64,000 nucleotides of DNA from Ophioderma brevispina (Eukaryota; Echinodermata; Ophiuroidea; Amphilepidida; Ophiodermatidae). The stretch covers positions 62,001 through 126,000 of the forward strand of contig JAMKCH010079092.1 in NCBI GenBank assembly GCA_023653785.1, in the 5' to 3' direction. Shown here piece by piece: positions 12,435 to 24,416 of the stretch (positions within the stretch are counted from its first letter, which is position 1; each line of letters begins with the position of its first letter). The position numbers were made by a program, and so were the translations under genes. The notes below the pieces were generated by a model. It saw nothing but the letters and a program-made list of their open reading frames with translations, was not told where the DNA came from and did no database searches.

Positions 12435-13025
12435 TTGATCGCCGTACATGTCCTACACCATGTGTTGACAACAGTATTTGTAGATGGTAACTGTGCATTT
12501 GATTTCATCTCCCATGTTATTCTGTTAGAGAAACTGCATCTTGCACAAGAGTCTTTTATTAGACTGGATGTCTTCGTTCCTGTTCTCTCTGGTGTGCCTC
12601 AGGACTCACTTCTGGGCCCCACTTTTCAACATTTATGTTAATGATCTGCATTGTCATCTCCGTTCAATCGTCCAATACGCAGATAATACTTTTGTTTTCA
12701 TACAATTAATGATGATTCTGATGTTTAATTCCTCCAAATGATTACGCTACACTTTGTTGGTTAGAAAACAATGTACTAACACTCAGAATTGCTGGGCTCT
12801 GTGAATCTTTCGTCGTAAAAAGTCCTCCCCTTCCAATTCCAAAATTTCTATAGCTACCAGTCTCCGTCTCCTCGGTGCGAAGTTGCTGTCATCTTCCTTC
12901 GTATATGTGAGGTGAGCTCCGTGACCGTGAATCAGTCAAGGAAAAGTTTATTGTCTATACTAGTAAGATATCATTTAAGAAACATCTTGAAAATCACCTA
13001 AATGAAATTATGAGGAGCTGAAACT
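12435..13025 (+). pseudogene. second LINE reverse transcriptase fragment
   Basis: A separate decayed LINE copy. The frame from 12435 carries VFVDGNCAFDFISHVILLEK (motif A, F-x-D-x3-AFD-x-I-x-H) and then SGVPQDSLLGP (motif B with the usual PQG changed to PQD). The frame shifts at about 12620. FNIYVNDL and VQYADNTFVF follow, the latter being motif C with YADD changed to YADN. Further on, FKKHLENHLNEIM near 12970-13015 resembles the FKxxLKxHL tail of L2/CR1-type ORF2 proteins. Part of the palm appears deleted between motifs A and B. It overlaps in content with the fragment at 10.9 kb, so these are two insertions, not one split copy. Confidence 0.75.
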
Positions 13026-13537
13026 GGAATCCTATTTTTAAAGTTGTTCTTACTTATTATAGTGCGAAGAATTTAACAGATTACTCACGACTTAGAGTTG
13101 GAGCTCGGTGGCCTGCGATCTGCATCCACAGATCTTCAATGCCATTGTGATGTTATTGATTGGTGATGGTATTGTGATGTTATCGAATGATTGTTCTTAC
13201 TTTATAATAATTATTTGGTCTTCTGTCCAGCATCCTCTCTTGGTCTTTTATTTCAACATGTCTGCTTTTGACTGGGGTGTCCTTGGTTTGGTGGGTGCGT
13301 GGTAGCCAGAATTCCGTTCATTTAAATTTATACTTACTTACAATAGGCCTATTGTAAGTAATATTTATGTGCTATAATGCTTGTCACGGTAATTCGTAGG
13401 TGTCACTCCCTTTGGGGTGACAGCAATGTTTTGCTTCCGGTTCCTCCAGGCTTGTTCACTGAGGCAAATTATATATTTTTTGTGTCTAATGTTTGAGCAT
13501 TGAAATATATTTTAATGGTTTTTAATCACATTTCCAA
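13026..13537. other. non-coding, possible LINE 3' tail
   Basis: No coding signal. Because it follows the reverse transcriptase tail and precedes an (AAAT)n run, part may be the 3' untranslated end of that LINE. That is inference from position only. Confidence 0.3.
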
Positions 13538-13541
13538 CAAA

Positions 13542-13580
<39 letters not shown>

Positions 13581-13736
13581 ACAATAAATAAATAAATAAA
13601 CAATAAACAAGTAAATAGACAAGTAAATAAATAAATAAATAACTAAATAAATAAGTAAATAAATGAACAAAACTCACTCACTCACTCACTCACTCACTCA
13701 CTCACTCACTCACTCACTCTCTCTCTCTATATATAT
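13538..13736. repeat. compound microsatellite (AAAT)n, (ACTC)n, (CT)n, (TA)n
   Basis: Tetranucleotide AAAT-type repeats with scattered interruptions run from about 13538 to 13671. They are followed by an uninterrupted ACTC run to about 13719, a short CT run and a TA run. The change of unit without spacer is typical of slippage-driven compound microsatellites. Confidence 0.95.
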
Positions 13737-14780
13737 AAAGCAATGTAGGAATAGTACTGAAAAGATAAAAACTAACACAGTATTATTACATCACAATAAT
13801 TTGTGATTAATAAGAGGTCTCATATTCCAGGTACGGGCATACAGCTCAATAACGGCCTGACCTTATTCGAAAGTACCACGGTTTTTAACCTAGATTTTAA
13901 AAAAAATAGGTCACCAGTAAGTGTAGGGAAAAAATCTGCAAAATGCATTAACACGTTTCCCTCGTTTCAGTAGTGAGAAATTCTTAATCAATTGGAACGC
14001 ATCAATTAACTCCAAATTATTTATCTATTGATCAATGCAGTGGTCGTGAATCTTATGATCACATGATGGCAACTTATCAAATACTGAAGGAATTTAGAAA
14101 AAAAAGTCCTTTTATTTTCATTTGACGATACCACACATGAAAGGTGGTGACCCATCGACAACCTCATGCCGCACTCCACCACTTTACGCCATCAGAATTG
14201 AGATTTAGGTATAGAAGAAAGTTAAATTTTTCTCATTACCGGGCCTTTAAGGCCAGGCGCAGTATCAAAGAGCAGAGACAGAGAACGGGGGCGCTCTTGG
14301 ACGAGAGTAGCGTGTTAACCCAGATCTGCAGAAAGCTTTTGTAATCTTTTAATTTCTGCTTTTTAATTTGCACATTTAGTGATTCTTACGAAATCCTTGT
14401 AAATATATTTTTGTGACTGTTGAGCACCATTTGGATGTTTTTCGTTACTGGACTTTGTGCACTCTTCGATGATATTGTTAACCTACATCTCAAATTTCCC
14501 GCTATTGGACGCCATGTTGATTTTAACTCCGGATTACGGATAATTTGCCACTGTGTAATGACAACTAGACTAACCAAACCAAACACGGAAGCATCGACAA
14601 GGTTGACCACCATCAAAACTACGGTAGGAATGTTCCAAGTTATTTTCTAACTGATGGTTGCAGTGTTGATCACAAGAAATGACAGTTTTTTTTTTTTTTT
14701 TTTTAGACTGAAACTACAATTGTTTACATTCTCTTCATTTCTGGTGCAATAAGGCATACCCCGGAGAGGATTTAAACACA
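13737..14780. other. unrecognised sequence upstream of the CR1-like LINE
   Basis: Holds small frames at 14144-14344 (plus, arginine-rich) and 14386-14650 (both strands), none of a recognised family. A T-run lies at about 14681-14705, just before the LINE coding region. Part of this may be the LINE 5' untranslated region or an eroded first frame, but nothing proves it. Confidence 0.35.
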
Positions 14781-15096
14781 ATGTTAAATCCATCAAGGAC
14801 TACCGAAGGGATCTATGCTACCATCCTTTTCATAAAAATCGCTAAGCGGGACATTGAAGTAAATCCAGGTCCGGGAGGTCGTGGTCGTAAACCGAAATTC
14901 CTGTGCTAGGTACCCGGCCGTTAAAAACCAGGATGCTGCAATTGAGTGTAGTGGCTGTAATACATGGGCCCATACAAACTGTGCGAGGTTTCTGACAGCT
15001 CATACAATTTACCAACTGAATCAGGTGAAAATTTGTTTTGCCGGATGCACATTGTCAAATATTCCGACTCCATCTTTCGCCAAACCAGACATTTGA
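14781..15096 (+). pseudogene. LINE ORF N-terminus: 2A-like motif and PHD-like finger
   Basis: From the ATG at 14781 the frame runs 37 codons, passes through DIEVNPGP at 14850-14873, then meets a TAG shortly after KFLC. A one-base shift restores the finger in the frame starting near 14881: CARY, then CSGCNTWAHTNC and a final cysteine in CTLSNI. This is the C-x2-C ... C-x2-C ... W-x-H-x2-C spacing of a PHD-type finger, with the second cysteine replaced by tyrosine. D-x-E-x-N-P-G-P is the core of 2A peptides, which make ribosomes skip one peptide bond; such leaders are known in some animal non-LTR elements. Activity of this copy is not shown, and the frameshift follows the motif. Confidence 0.8.
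14850..14873 (+). other. 2A-like peptide-coding motif
   Basis: Codons read DIEVNPGP, an exact match to the D-(V/I)-E-x-N-P-G-P core. The preceding residues ILFIKIAKR are hydrophobic then basic, as in the helix-forming upstream part of 2A sequences. The residue just before the core is arginine rather than the frequent glycine. Skipping, if it occurred, would be between the last glycine and proline. Confidence 0.75.
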
Positions 15097-15396
15097 TGAT
15101 AATTTGGATGAAAGTGACATTTTGCTTGATGACGACAAACCCTGTGACCGGTGGGATTGATCCCGGTATTGACAAGAAATTAAAAATCGCAAGCCAAGCT
15201 AAGCCAAATAATCTTAAAATCCAGGGAAGCTGAAAATGGATTGTTAACTTTCAGGAGCAGTACGTGGCAGGTAGGCCGAATTTCATGCTCTCATTACGAC
15301 CCAACTCCCCTGATATATCCTGGGGTCAGAATCGGGGCTTAGTGAAGATGACTTCACTGCCGAGATTTTCCCAAACCAGGACAGGTTACAAGGAGA

Positions 15397-15930
15397 GATA
15401 GAGGTTCTAAAGGAGGTGGGGTTTTTATCGCAATAAGAGAAGAAATCTCACGTATTGAGAGACCAGACCTTAATCAAAATGAGAGTGAGTGACTTTGGTG
15501 TCAGCTACTCTTGAAAGGTGAAGACGTCTTCGTCGGCTCAGATTCAGGACCACAGACCGCAATTGACGACCTTGATAACCTCGAGGTAAAGTTATAACAA
15601 AATCAAACAGGAAGTGAAAAACCCCCATATTATCTTGGGCGGGGACTTCAACATTCTAACCATGACATGGACATCGGCTACCTATATTCATGGTTCCCTG
15701 CAGGGAACATTGTGACAATCGCCGATGATAACAGCAGGGATCGTTAGGACCTTCATACCCGTAGGGATGCAAAAGGGACCGAAAAATTCTGATTTGTTGT
15801 TTCACCACACGCCCGTCTCTGATAAATGAATCTATCCATAGGAACGGTCGCAGACCATAGCATCGTGATGGTTGATGTAAACACCAAATCTTACCCAAGT
15901 TGCCTAAACAGCCAAGGAAGGTTTTTGCTG
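15397..15930 (+). pseudogene. LINE apurinic/apyrimidinic-type endonuclease remnant
   Basis: The region reads DRGSKGGGVFIAIREEI from 15397, the strand following the substrate-contact region of LINE endonucleases. GGDFN follows at 15638-15652, the metal-binding D-x-N motif, in another frame. At about 15850-15885 VADHSIVMVDVNTK corresponds to the catalytic SDH motif with the serine changed to alanine. Aspartate and histidine of the triad survive. At least three frame changes separate the motifs. The enzyme would nick target DNA to prime reverse transcription; this copy cannot. Confidence 0.75.
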
Positions 15931-16109
15931 GAATAGATGACGAAGAGAGCGATAGACAGGACTGTAACAAATTCACCACCGACTTCCTGGACAGTAGCCC
16001 AGAGGGAAAGATAACAATTGGGAAAAAGGGACATTATTCAAGGAACACCATTTTTCATTAACCTTGTTGAGAAGGCATGTCCTACAAAGATGAGCAAATG
16101 TAAACAAAC

Positions 16110-17410
16110 ATCCCCCACCCTGGTTACTCACAAGCACAAAAGATTGGGCAGGAAAAAGAAACGGTCGTACATCAAGCTAAAAACAAGGTAGCCAGGAAAA
16201 CTGGGACAAGTTCAAGAAATTGAAGTCCGACGTTGACAAAGAGCTTAGGAAAGCTAGGCGGGAGTATATTGGTGATCTTTTTAAATCTGATGATACCAGG
16301 AAGTTCTGGAAATTCATTAAGACCCGTAAGAAAGACAACGTTGGTATACAGACGTTGAAAGTGGTGGGACCAAACAATTATTGATGACCAAACCAAAGCT
16401 GAGACACTTGCAAAACAATTTCAAAGTTGTCTTCTCCACGAAGAACTCGAAGTTCTTCCAACTTTGCCTCCTAGTCCGTATCCAGACAATGCAGGAAATT
16501 CATATTTACTGTGAGGGGTCCAGAAGCTAATTAGTATGCTTAAGATGCACAACAGCTACTGGGCCTGATGAACTACCTAACATCGCCACTCAAAACCGCT
16601 GCTGCTGAAATAGCCCCAGCTCTTCAATTCATCTTCCAACAGAGCCTGGACAACGGTGAGCTGCCCGATGATTGGAAAAAAGGCTAACATCTGCCCTATA
16701 TTCAAGAAAGGCTCAAAATCGACCCTGCGCAACTACAGACCAATGTCATTAACGGGTGTCTGGTGTAAGCTTCTTGAACATATCATCGATAGTTATTTAA
16801 TGAAACACTTATCTCAACAGAGCCTACTTCTCTGACGCCCAGGCACGACTTTAGAAGAGCCCATCATGTGTGATAACACAACTTGATATATACCTTTCAC
16901 GACCTCTCTACCAATCATGATAAGCGTCTGGCTACAGACATCGCAGTGCTAGATTTCAGCAAAGCTTTTGATGTAGTCCCACACCGCCGCCTTTTGTTAA
17001 AACTCAACTTTTTTGGGATTAGGAACAACACACTCAAGTGGATATCTGCCTTCCTCACTAATCGCATTCAAAGAGTAGTCGTAAATGGACAATACATCCA
17101 TCCTGGCATCCAGTACTTGCGGGTTCCCAAGGCACGTGTTGGGGCCTCATTTATTCATCCTTTCATCAATGACATCACAGACTGGGCGATGCAACAACTA
17201 GATTATTTGCTGACGACTGTATCATCTTTAAAACCTGTAAATCACAACGAGGACCGAAGCTTCCCTCCAGGATGATCTAGACAGCCTCGTCTCCTGGTCA
17301 AACAAATGGGGCATGCGCTCAACGCATCAAGTGTAAAGTCATGGCGACTTCAAAGAAAACGGCACCAGGGAATGCCAATATCCTGGCTGGTGAAGTCCTT
17401 GAAGAAGTAT
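16110..17410 (+). pseudogene. LINE connector and reverse transcriptase remnant
   Basis: The connector reads RKARREYIGDLFKSDDTRKF in the frame near 16250, the usual lysine-rich linker before the polymerase. Then come TATGPDELPN (about 16552), ICPIFKKGSK and NYRPMSLTGV (fingers), and the 16883-17275 frame with DIAVLDFSKAFDVVPH (motif A; key residues at 16952-16972). Motif B is degraded to VPKARVGAS. After a frame change LFADDCIIF at 17203-17229 retains the catalytic DD of motif C. Several single-base shifts break the frame. Target-primed reverse transcription would be its role. No alternative family fits. Confidence 0.85.
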
Positions 17411-17479
17411 TAAACTGAGGATAATAAATATCTGGGTGTTGTGCTTCAAAAATATCTCCAAACCTGGGATAAACAAACC

Positions 17480-18069
17480 CGGCACGCAGCTGCTAAGGCT
17501 ACTAAAGTGTTGAACTTCATTCAGAGGAACTTTCACCATGCTCTAAGACAGAAAAGGTAACTTGTACACTACACTCGGTCCAACCACATTTGGGACTACG
17601 CTTCTCTGCTGGAAAATCCAGGAACCAGGGCAAACAAAGAAATCCACAGAAAGTCCAGCGCAGGAGAGCAAGATTTGTACACGGTGATTACAACCTCAAG
17701 TCATCTGTGACAGAAATGCTGAAGGAAAAACTAGACTGGGACTCATTTGAAACCCGACGGCAAAACCAGAGACCTGCGACGTTCCACAAGATGCTAAACG
17801 GCGATTAGACATCAACCTTGAACCGCTACATTAAACCAAAGATTACCAGGGCTAGACGTTTCACACGACAGACAGGTTTGAATTAATCATCATACATCCA
17901 CCCCACATATGCAATCCTTCATTAAAACCGTCTCTGCATGGAACGCTTCCCCAAACCAAGCAGTCAACATCAATTCCAATAACGAAATTAAAAAAGTCCT
18001 CCGTACTTACGACCAGCCCACTAGACAACATCTAACTCATATCACTCTCGTCAAGAACTTCCAGTTATA
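17480..18069 (+). pseudogene. LINE ORF C-terminal tail
   Basis: KATKVLNFIQRNFHHAL (about 17495-17545) is followed by the 17590-17808 frame with VQRRRARFVHGDYNLKSSV and LDWDSFETRRQNQRPATFHK, the conserved segment after the reverse transcriptase thumb in CR1-like elements. After a stop, QSFIKTVSAWNASPNQAV at about 17908-17962 matches the last conserved block, and the reading ends at a stop near 18069. Frameshifts are present between blocks. Confidence 0.75.
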
Positions 18070-18110
18070 ATCCCTAGTGGATGGTTCCGGAAGGGAAGAC
18101 TACAAGGTAC

Positions 18111-18839
18111 AAGGTGAAAGGGTAGCCACAAAAAGGTCAAAGGTCATATATATGTGGAAAATTAATTTTCGTCACCGACCAACCGTTGATGCGGCGGGGG
18201 GGGGGGGAGGGGGTTCAGCAGACACCGACTAATTTCTTCCAAACGAACAGTAGGATCTACATTGTTCTCTAAAAAATGGAGCAACTGAAAGTTACCCAAT
18301 TACATAAAATGGCCCAAATATTGTGCCGTTAAAAACTGGTCCCCGTATGTTAACTTAAGGTTAAAGACACGTGTTTTATACATTTGCAGGGGAAAAACTT
18401 AACATAAAAAATCAAATTATATCAAGAAGTGTTTAGCTATTAAAATATGTTTGAAATAAACAGAGGGATGATATATATTTGTTAGGACAAGTAGAAGCAA
18501 AATGTTAAACAAAATCTATATGGGGATATTAGTCTGCTCGGACAAATTCGGAGCCTGTGTTCATAACATCAAAAGGAAACCATTTCCCGGGTTTTCAGGG
18601 TAATGGGAAAAATACTAACTTTCTACTGATAGCAAAATCTTGATGGTGATAAGGCAAAGTAGGGCGAGGTTGTCGATCCGGTCATCCACCTTTAATTTTC
18701 TGGATCCAGTACTTATTGCGAAACTCACTCAGTTAGTTTCATAATGAAAAATCGTTTTCCTATTTGGCTACTTGAAGTAGGCAACATGCAAAAAATCTAG
18801 CTTTGTCGAAAAATTGAGGATATCCTTCCCCGAAAGCTC
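18111..18839. other. non-coding DNA after the LINE
   Basis: Possibly begins with LINE 3' untranslated sequence. It contains a direct AGGTCA repeat with one-base spacer at 18134-18146 and a long G-run near 18197. Nothing else recognised. Confidence 0.4.
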
Positions 18840-19145
18840 TGAACATAGGAGTCCAGATCTAACGTATCTAGCAGATGTTCCTATAACAAGAATCTTTGTA
18901 CACGATTTAAAGACTTACTTAGATATTTCCCTAGTATGCCGCCCTCGAATTCTGGGTTTCTTTTGCTACATTTTTATGCTTGTCCGCATACCAATGACTA
19001 TGTGAGATAATTAAGCTCAAATCAACTATCTATAGAAATTGACAAATTTCTAATAAAATTCCGGATGCTGATTTAAAAAAAATATACTCTATACATTTAT
19101 GGCTAATAAAATCCATTCATCTCAACTTAGGTTAGTATCTTTACT
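18840..19145 (+). repeat. dispersed repeat, copy B
   Basis: Aligns with 5480-5850 in the same orientation, with conserved blocks around ATAAAATTCCGGAT and GGTTASTATCT in the same order. Class unknown. Confidence 0.5.
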
Positions 19146-22100
19146 TTATTTTTTTTAAAGCAAGGGGCAAAGGAGATTTTTCTGCCGGGGAATAAAATTT
19201 CTCTAATTTGCATTGATTGGTGTTTAGATCTTCTAACGAGAAAAAAAAAAAAAAAATTTCAGGTGTATGGTTTATTGGACAAACCAAAAGAAAGACATGC
19301 AAAAAAACTGATGTTTGAATCTACCTCCAGAGATGTGCTTGCATTTGCGTTCACGAAAAGGAATTTACTAAATATCTTTTTATTACATAAACGTGTTTCG
19401 GCGTCTTCAACCTAGGTATAAAAATTCATACTCACAAAACTGATTCAATGTACGTGAGTTGCTTGAATAAACGTGACCTATTGAATGCCAAAGTGTGTTT
19501 TCTATAACAGATGGTTTCCCAAGATTCCAAGAGTGCGAAAACGTTTGATTTGATTGTAACATTCCCTATGGGGATTTAAAAGCTGCGAAAGACAACTTGG
19601 CTATTGCACTCCAAAAGGATACCGACACATGAACGTCAGAAATGGCTTCAAAAATGACGTCATATTCCAGGAAATCCCAAAATTCCTGTGTGCTAGCTGA
19701 GAAGTGGGTAGTGTTTTATTTCGTTTCGTTTTGTTTCATATTTTGTTTGCGACGGATGAAAACCCTAGGGTCGCCCCACCTCCGTTAAACATTGGGGCCT
19801 ACAAAGTCACATCTTAGGATGGTATGCCTGTATTATGGAAGGTTGATGACCTTTGTCCGAAAAGTGCAGGTTTTATAAGAAAAGGGACGAGAACTGGCAA
19901 ACGCATGAACATACCTTATTCTTTTCACCCCCCCCTTTCTTGAGGAGTCTCCAATCAACTGGAACGCACCAATTAAAGGCGCATTGCATGATCTACCATC
20001 TTCTATTTTATGGTTCACCCAATATCCATGAAAATGACGATTCCTAAAACTTGCAGTTGATTCAGATCGTTCCATTTTAGTATGGCCCTATATCCATATG
20101 TTGGTATTTCTGTGCACTTGCGGACATAAAATAAAAAGGACATTGCCGGATAAGGATAAGAAGGACGCCACATATAGTTTTCATGAGAACGGATGAATTT
20201 GGAAAGCGACATATAAAGCGGCTATGCCAAATTTTACCTTTTGTTGGTTTCAAAATTACCAATTGATAAATTCCACAAAATTTTGTTTTTATGTAAAATT
20301 ACAATACAGGGTTCAATTATGTAATAGAAATGTCCATATTATGAACGCCCCCCCCCCGGCCATTTAGATTAGTTAGCCAACCAATATACGAGATGTCAGT
20401 GGGTCGGGGGGATCTCATGTTATGAACTCTAAATGGGAATTTAAAAAAACAACAAACATCCTTTTCATACATACACAGAGAAAAAAAATGTAAAAAAGAT
20501 ATATTTAACCTATTTTTGATAAAAATAACACAAGTATGTGTTAAAATAGGGAAACATAAGATTTTGTCAAAAAGCCAGACACTATTTCTAATAGTGAATT
20601 GGCTGATTTGACCAAATTGTGTATTTTTACACAATATTTGCAAAATTTGATTCAATATAAAAAATACATTAAAACTGTGTTAGATTTGCAATTTCTAGTG
20701 TTACTTGTGACATGTTTGCTGTGTAACAAAAAACACGCGGTGTGTGAATATGCGTAATTGTTTACATGTTTATTGTGTAAATAAAAACCGTAAGGGCCGA
20801 CCCGGTTGCGGTGCAGGCGAAGCTGTAGCTCTCTCCACAATTCTTTACTGGTGGGGCTTGGAGAAGTTTACATTGAGAACTTTGATGTAGTCAATATGCC
20901 CTGATACTTTTTGTGTTATTGGGGGCGTTATCTAAAATGGTTGTGACTCAAGCATGCAAATCACATTTAGCTGGCGACTCGCGCTTGTATTCCAAGCATT
21001 GCACTGTACAGCGTGGTAGTGCGGCCGCATGTTATAGCAGCCTCAGGTGGATGTCACAACGGCATAAGGGGTTTTAAACTCCGTTATGATAAGGTAAGGT
21101 GGGGGGGGCGGGGCAGGGTCCCTAATATAAACAATTTTCCTAAAAGGATTTTTTAGATGAAATCCCCACCATGTTAGAAGGCTTCCAAGATATAACAATA
21201 AAGAAATAAAAACTGAAAAAAATGTTCAGTAAGAAACTAGGGGCAAAACATTGATGTAATTTGCGTCAAAAATGTGCGAAAAAGACACTCATTTGCTTCT
21301 GCTTTTCTACGGCCTAGACTTGTCAGATTGCTGAAGAATGAACTTATTTACTATATTAAGCACAAACATAAAGTCTCGTGCCATTTATATTTTTTAGGGG
21401 TACTTGTATAATTACAAAGGTTTCTACGTAAACCGCTACCGTCATGAGTACATAAAATATTATGGCACCATGGCTTCTATACTTTGCAAGAATTTTGATT
21501 CATTATTACTGTGTTTAGTCCCCAGGTGTATGCATATGAAAATCACAATCACAGGAACTCTATTAAGATTTTCCATTTTTGTTGTGGGCACTTCTGATAG
21601 TGCATAAGGGGGGGGGGGGGGGCACCTAAGGACCCATCATCGCAAAAAACGACGCGATGGATTTGATTTTTTTGCACCCATGCAAGCGCCAACTAAAAGT
21701 TAGACAAAATACAATCAAATTATAAACCAAAATAAAAACAAAAAATGGGCCCATAGGAGCCCCCCATTCCAGTTTAAGTCGGGGTAAGTACTAGCGGGAG
21801 GAATAGATTCTTTGGGATAGAACACCAGCGCTGTCACCTTCGGGGCCATAATTTTATCCGTTTTAAGATTAGCACTCTGATATATCTCCCTCTATGAAGT
21901 GGCTTAGTAGGAAAAAAATCACCTATGCCAGGATTCTCTTTGTCTGGATTAGTGTGTTCTGGGGTATCTGGGCATTGGAGCGTTCAAACCATTCCCCTTC
22001 CCCTCGAGCCATATGTCGTGGAGTTTGCTTGTAGCTCCATTCGGTCTGAATCAATCATCACTCATCACTCTATTCCATATACATCCACTACTCAGGTAAC

Positions 22101-23157
22101 ATACATTTGTGCTTCTTCTGCTGAGCCAGATGACGTAGCTCGCTCTGAGTGAATTTTGGCTGCTAGATCTGTTATAGCCTTTCCGCTTCCTTTAGGAGTT
22201 GCCCAAGGATCCAGGCTTTGTTGACTGATAGTATTGCAGAAACATCTTGCTTCCTACTTCTGTTTGGAATGAATAGTATGTAGACCAGTCCTCTGTTTTC
22301 ATAGTCAGGCCCACTAGATCTTTGTAGTTTGCAACTTTTTTTCTTTCTGTGCTTTACATTTGGGAGGTAGATTCTGGGCTCCACCGGGCCGTCAGCTCTA
22401 TAAGATTACCCTCTGTTGTTTTGACTTGAAAAGATGTGATATCTTGTGCCTCTACTTGGGCTCTAAGTTATTTCTTTCTGGAGAACACTATTTGGTTTGT
22501 GTTCCTCATCCCTCAGGAATATCCCGTCATTGCTCTTCTTCAGAATTGCTCTGTCTAGAGCATTGTAAGACTGGGATGTCGATAGGGGTTGTCTATCACA
22601 TATGTGCGAAGCTATTGTAGAGATGAGTGGAGCATGAATGGCTGTTGATATGGAAAGAGGAGTAGCTCTGGCGTCCTCGGACTGGGTGGTAAAATGTTCA
22701 CTAATTCTTTAGGCCAATACTTTACTTTTAAAAAATTACGGTAACCCCAATTATTCACTGCTTATTACATAGCCAAACCGTAACAGGGAAATTCCAATTT
22801 AGAAGCCGAAAGGTTTGTAAATAACAGTGCGGAGGAAAATAATACGTACCAGGCATTTTGGAAAAAGGGTAGTAATGTATCATAACGCTGACCTTACGTT
22901 CGGGGTTTTGTAACTGTACGTTGTTTTTTAAGTAAGAAGATACCTATATGAAATCGTTCCACCTAAAATGTGTTTAAATCACGTCGACGTAACGTCCATT
23001 AATAAGCGCATCTTATTTTGCCCTAGGTCATTTTTACACAGTAAGCTTACAAAACTCTTGTATAACTTACATTCCTCCTTTTTGTATTAATGTAGTTAAT
23101 TTGAAAAAAGTAGTACACACATATAGTATAATATTTAATTTTAGCATCTGATAGGTC
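19146..23157. other. long anonymous stretch
   Basis: Only short frames without recognised similarity, plus homopolymer runs (A-run near 19240, C-runs near 19929 and 20350, G-run at 21607-21622). Frames on both strands near 21925-22620 are somewhat longer than background, for example a 70-codon minus frame at 22172-22384 containing YENRGLVYILFIPNRSRKQD, but I recognise no family. I see no RNA gene or repeat boundary. Confidence 0.35.
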
Positions 23158-23240
23158 GGTAAAGTCATGTAGTGTATGGTGGATAAGGTTTAGACTTGTA
23201 TCTTAAGCCCTGGTTCGAATCTAGTAAAGGTACATTGTTT
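23158..23240 (+). repeat. tRNA-derived SINE head, degraded
   Basis: A box-B sequence GGTTCGAATCT at 23212-23222 is preceded by a box-A-like TATGGTGGATAAGG at about 23175-23188, at the spacing of an internal RNA polymerase III promoter. No closed cloverleaf with a 7-bp acceptor stem could be drawn, so a tRNA-derived SINE relic is likelier than a tRNA gene. Confidence 0.5.
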
Positions 23241-24416
23241 TAAGTTTACTCATATGAATGTAAGGTAATTGTGACTTGATGAATGTGTGCATACCATATA
23301 AACACAGTGTAATAACTGTGGTTTAAATTTGATTTCTTGCCACTGTTTCTTTCTCTCCCTTTGTTTATTTCCTTTTTTACTTCAAAATTGTTCGCCTGAA
23401 ATAAACTTTTTTTAGCAACCACGCACGGGCGGTACGTAAATACAACTTTGTATGGTGCCATGCTACCACGTGGAAAATTTTGTCAGAGGATTAGTAACGG
23501 TGTATTCTTGAATAATTGATTGTTTAACAATCCAAACCAACAATACGGTTGAAGCTAAGAGATTTTACGGGGGGGCCGTGTATTTAGTCCCATGATAGGT
23601 TTCGTAGTTTTTACGGGATCAGTTATTTTACGTGTCTGCATGTGTTGTTGGTCCCAGCTGCCAGTCAAAATCCCTGTTTTTTGCAGGTTTATTTTTAACA
23701 GTGCAGACATACAAAAGTTTCTCCAGGACTATCGACCTTCAGGTGGCCGACTCCAATTCACCCATGAGCCCATTTTTCGCACTTCCGTAAAGTAGACCAA
23801 CATTGTCTTCCTCATCTACCTCTTTATTAGTCCTTTGAGGGCATTTCCTTTGTTCTTCATGAAGTCATGTCTTTGATAGCTTTTGGGTTTTTTGTTACCC
23901 AAGACCGCGCTGTTCCCTGGCTGACCCTACCATTTATGCAGAATTATGCAATGTGTTTCTTTCTGTTCTAATTCTTTTATACAATTCCATCTGGCTTTCG
24001 TCCTTTTTACTTTCCATGCATTTTCGGTATTGTCCTGTGTACTTCTAATCTTACGTACTTTACAACTGATAGTCGATAGCCTTCCTCGCTAGTTACAGCT
24101 CGGCCGATTTAACGGATAGTTTACTTTCTTGTAGCGGGGTGCGTAAACTGAGATTGTACCTCCGTAGTAAGTAAGTAAAGGATGGATTGACCGACGGATC
24201 GTTATAAGGAATCTAACATCATCATATCAGATGCCCACACAATCAAATACAGGGAAAATAATAAGTAGAAGTTGGTTTCTGGGGGCTTTCAGGATTCAAC
24301 AAGCAGTCCATGTAATGGGATTCCAGTTCCTTAAAACAAAACACCGAGCCATTCAAATCTCTTCGTAATGCGATTCTTTTCTCGGTTTCGGTCAACATTT
24401 TCTTTTACATGCGTGT
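23241..24416. other. anonymous non-coding DNA
   Basis: No feature recognised. The frame at 23592-23795 has no recognisable similarity. Confidence 0.35.

Larger units (their letters stand above)
14781..18110 (+). mobile_element. near full-length, decayed CR1-like LINE
   Basis: Successive plus-strand frames follow the order of a CR1-type ORF2: 2A-like leader, PHD-like zinc finger, apurinic endonuclease, connector, reverse transcriptase and C-terminal tail, over about 3.3 kb. Each domain is recognisable, but single-base frameshifts and stops separate them, so no full-length protein can be made. The chosen start is the ATG at 14781, which is in frame with the 2A-like motif. The 3' boundary is uncertain; coding similarity ends at about 18069. 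No clear 3' terminal microsatellite of the CR1 type was seen. The copy is recent enough to retain long readable stretches (130 codons at 16883-17275). Confidence 0.85.

Noticed and set aside
10891..13025. One LINE split between 10.9 and 13.0 kb
   Set aside because: Both pieces contain motifs B and C of the reverse transcriptase, so they are two separate copies.
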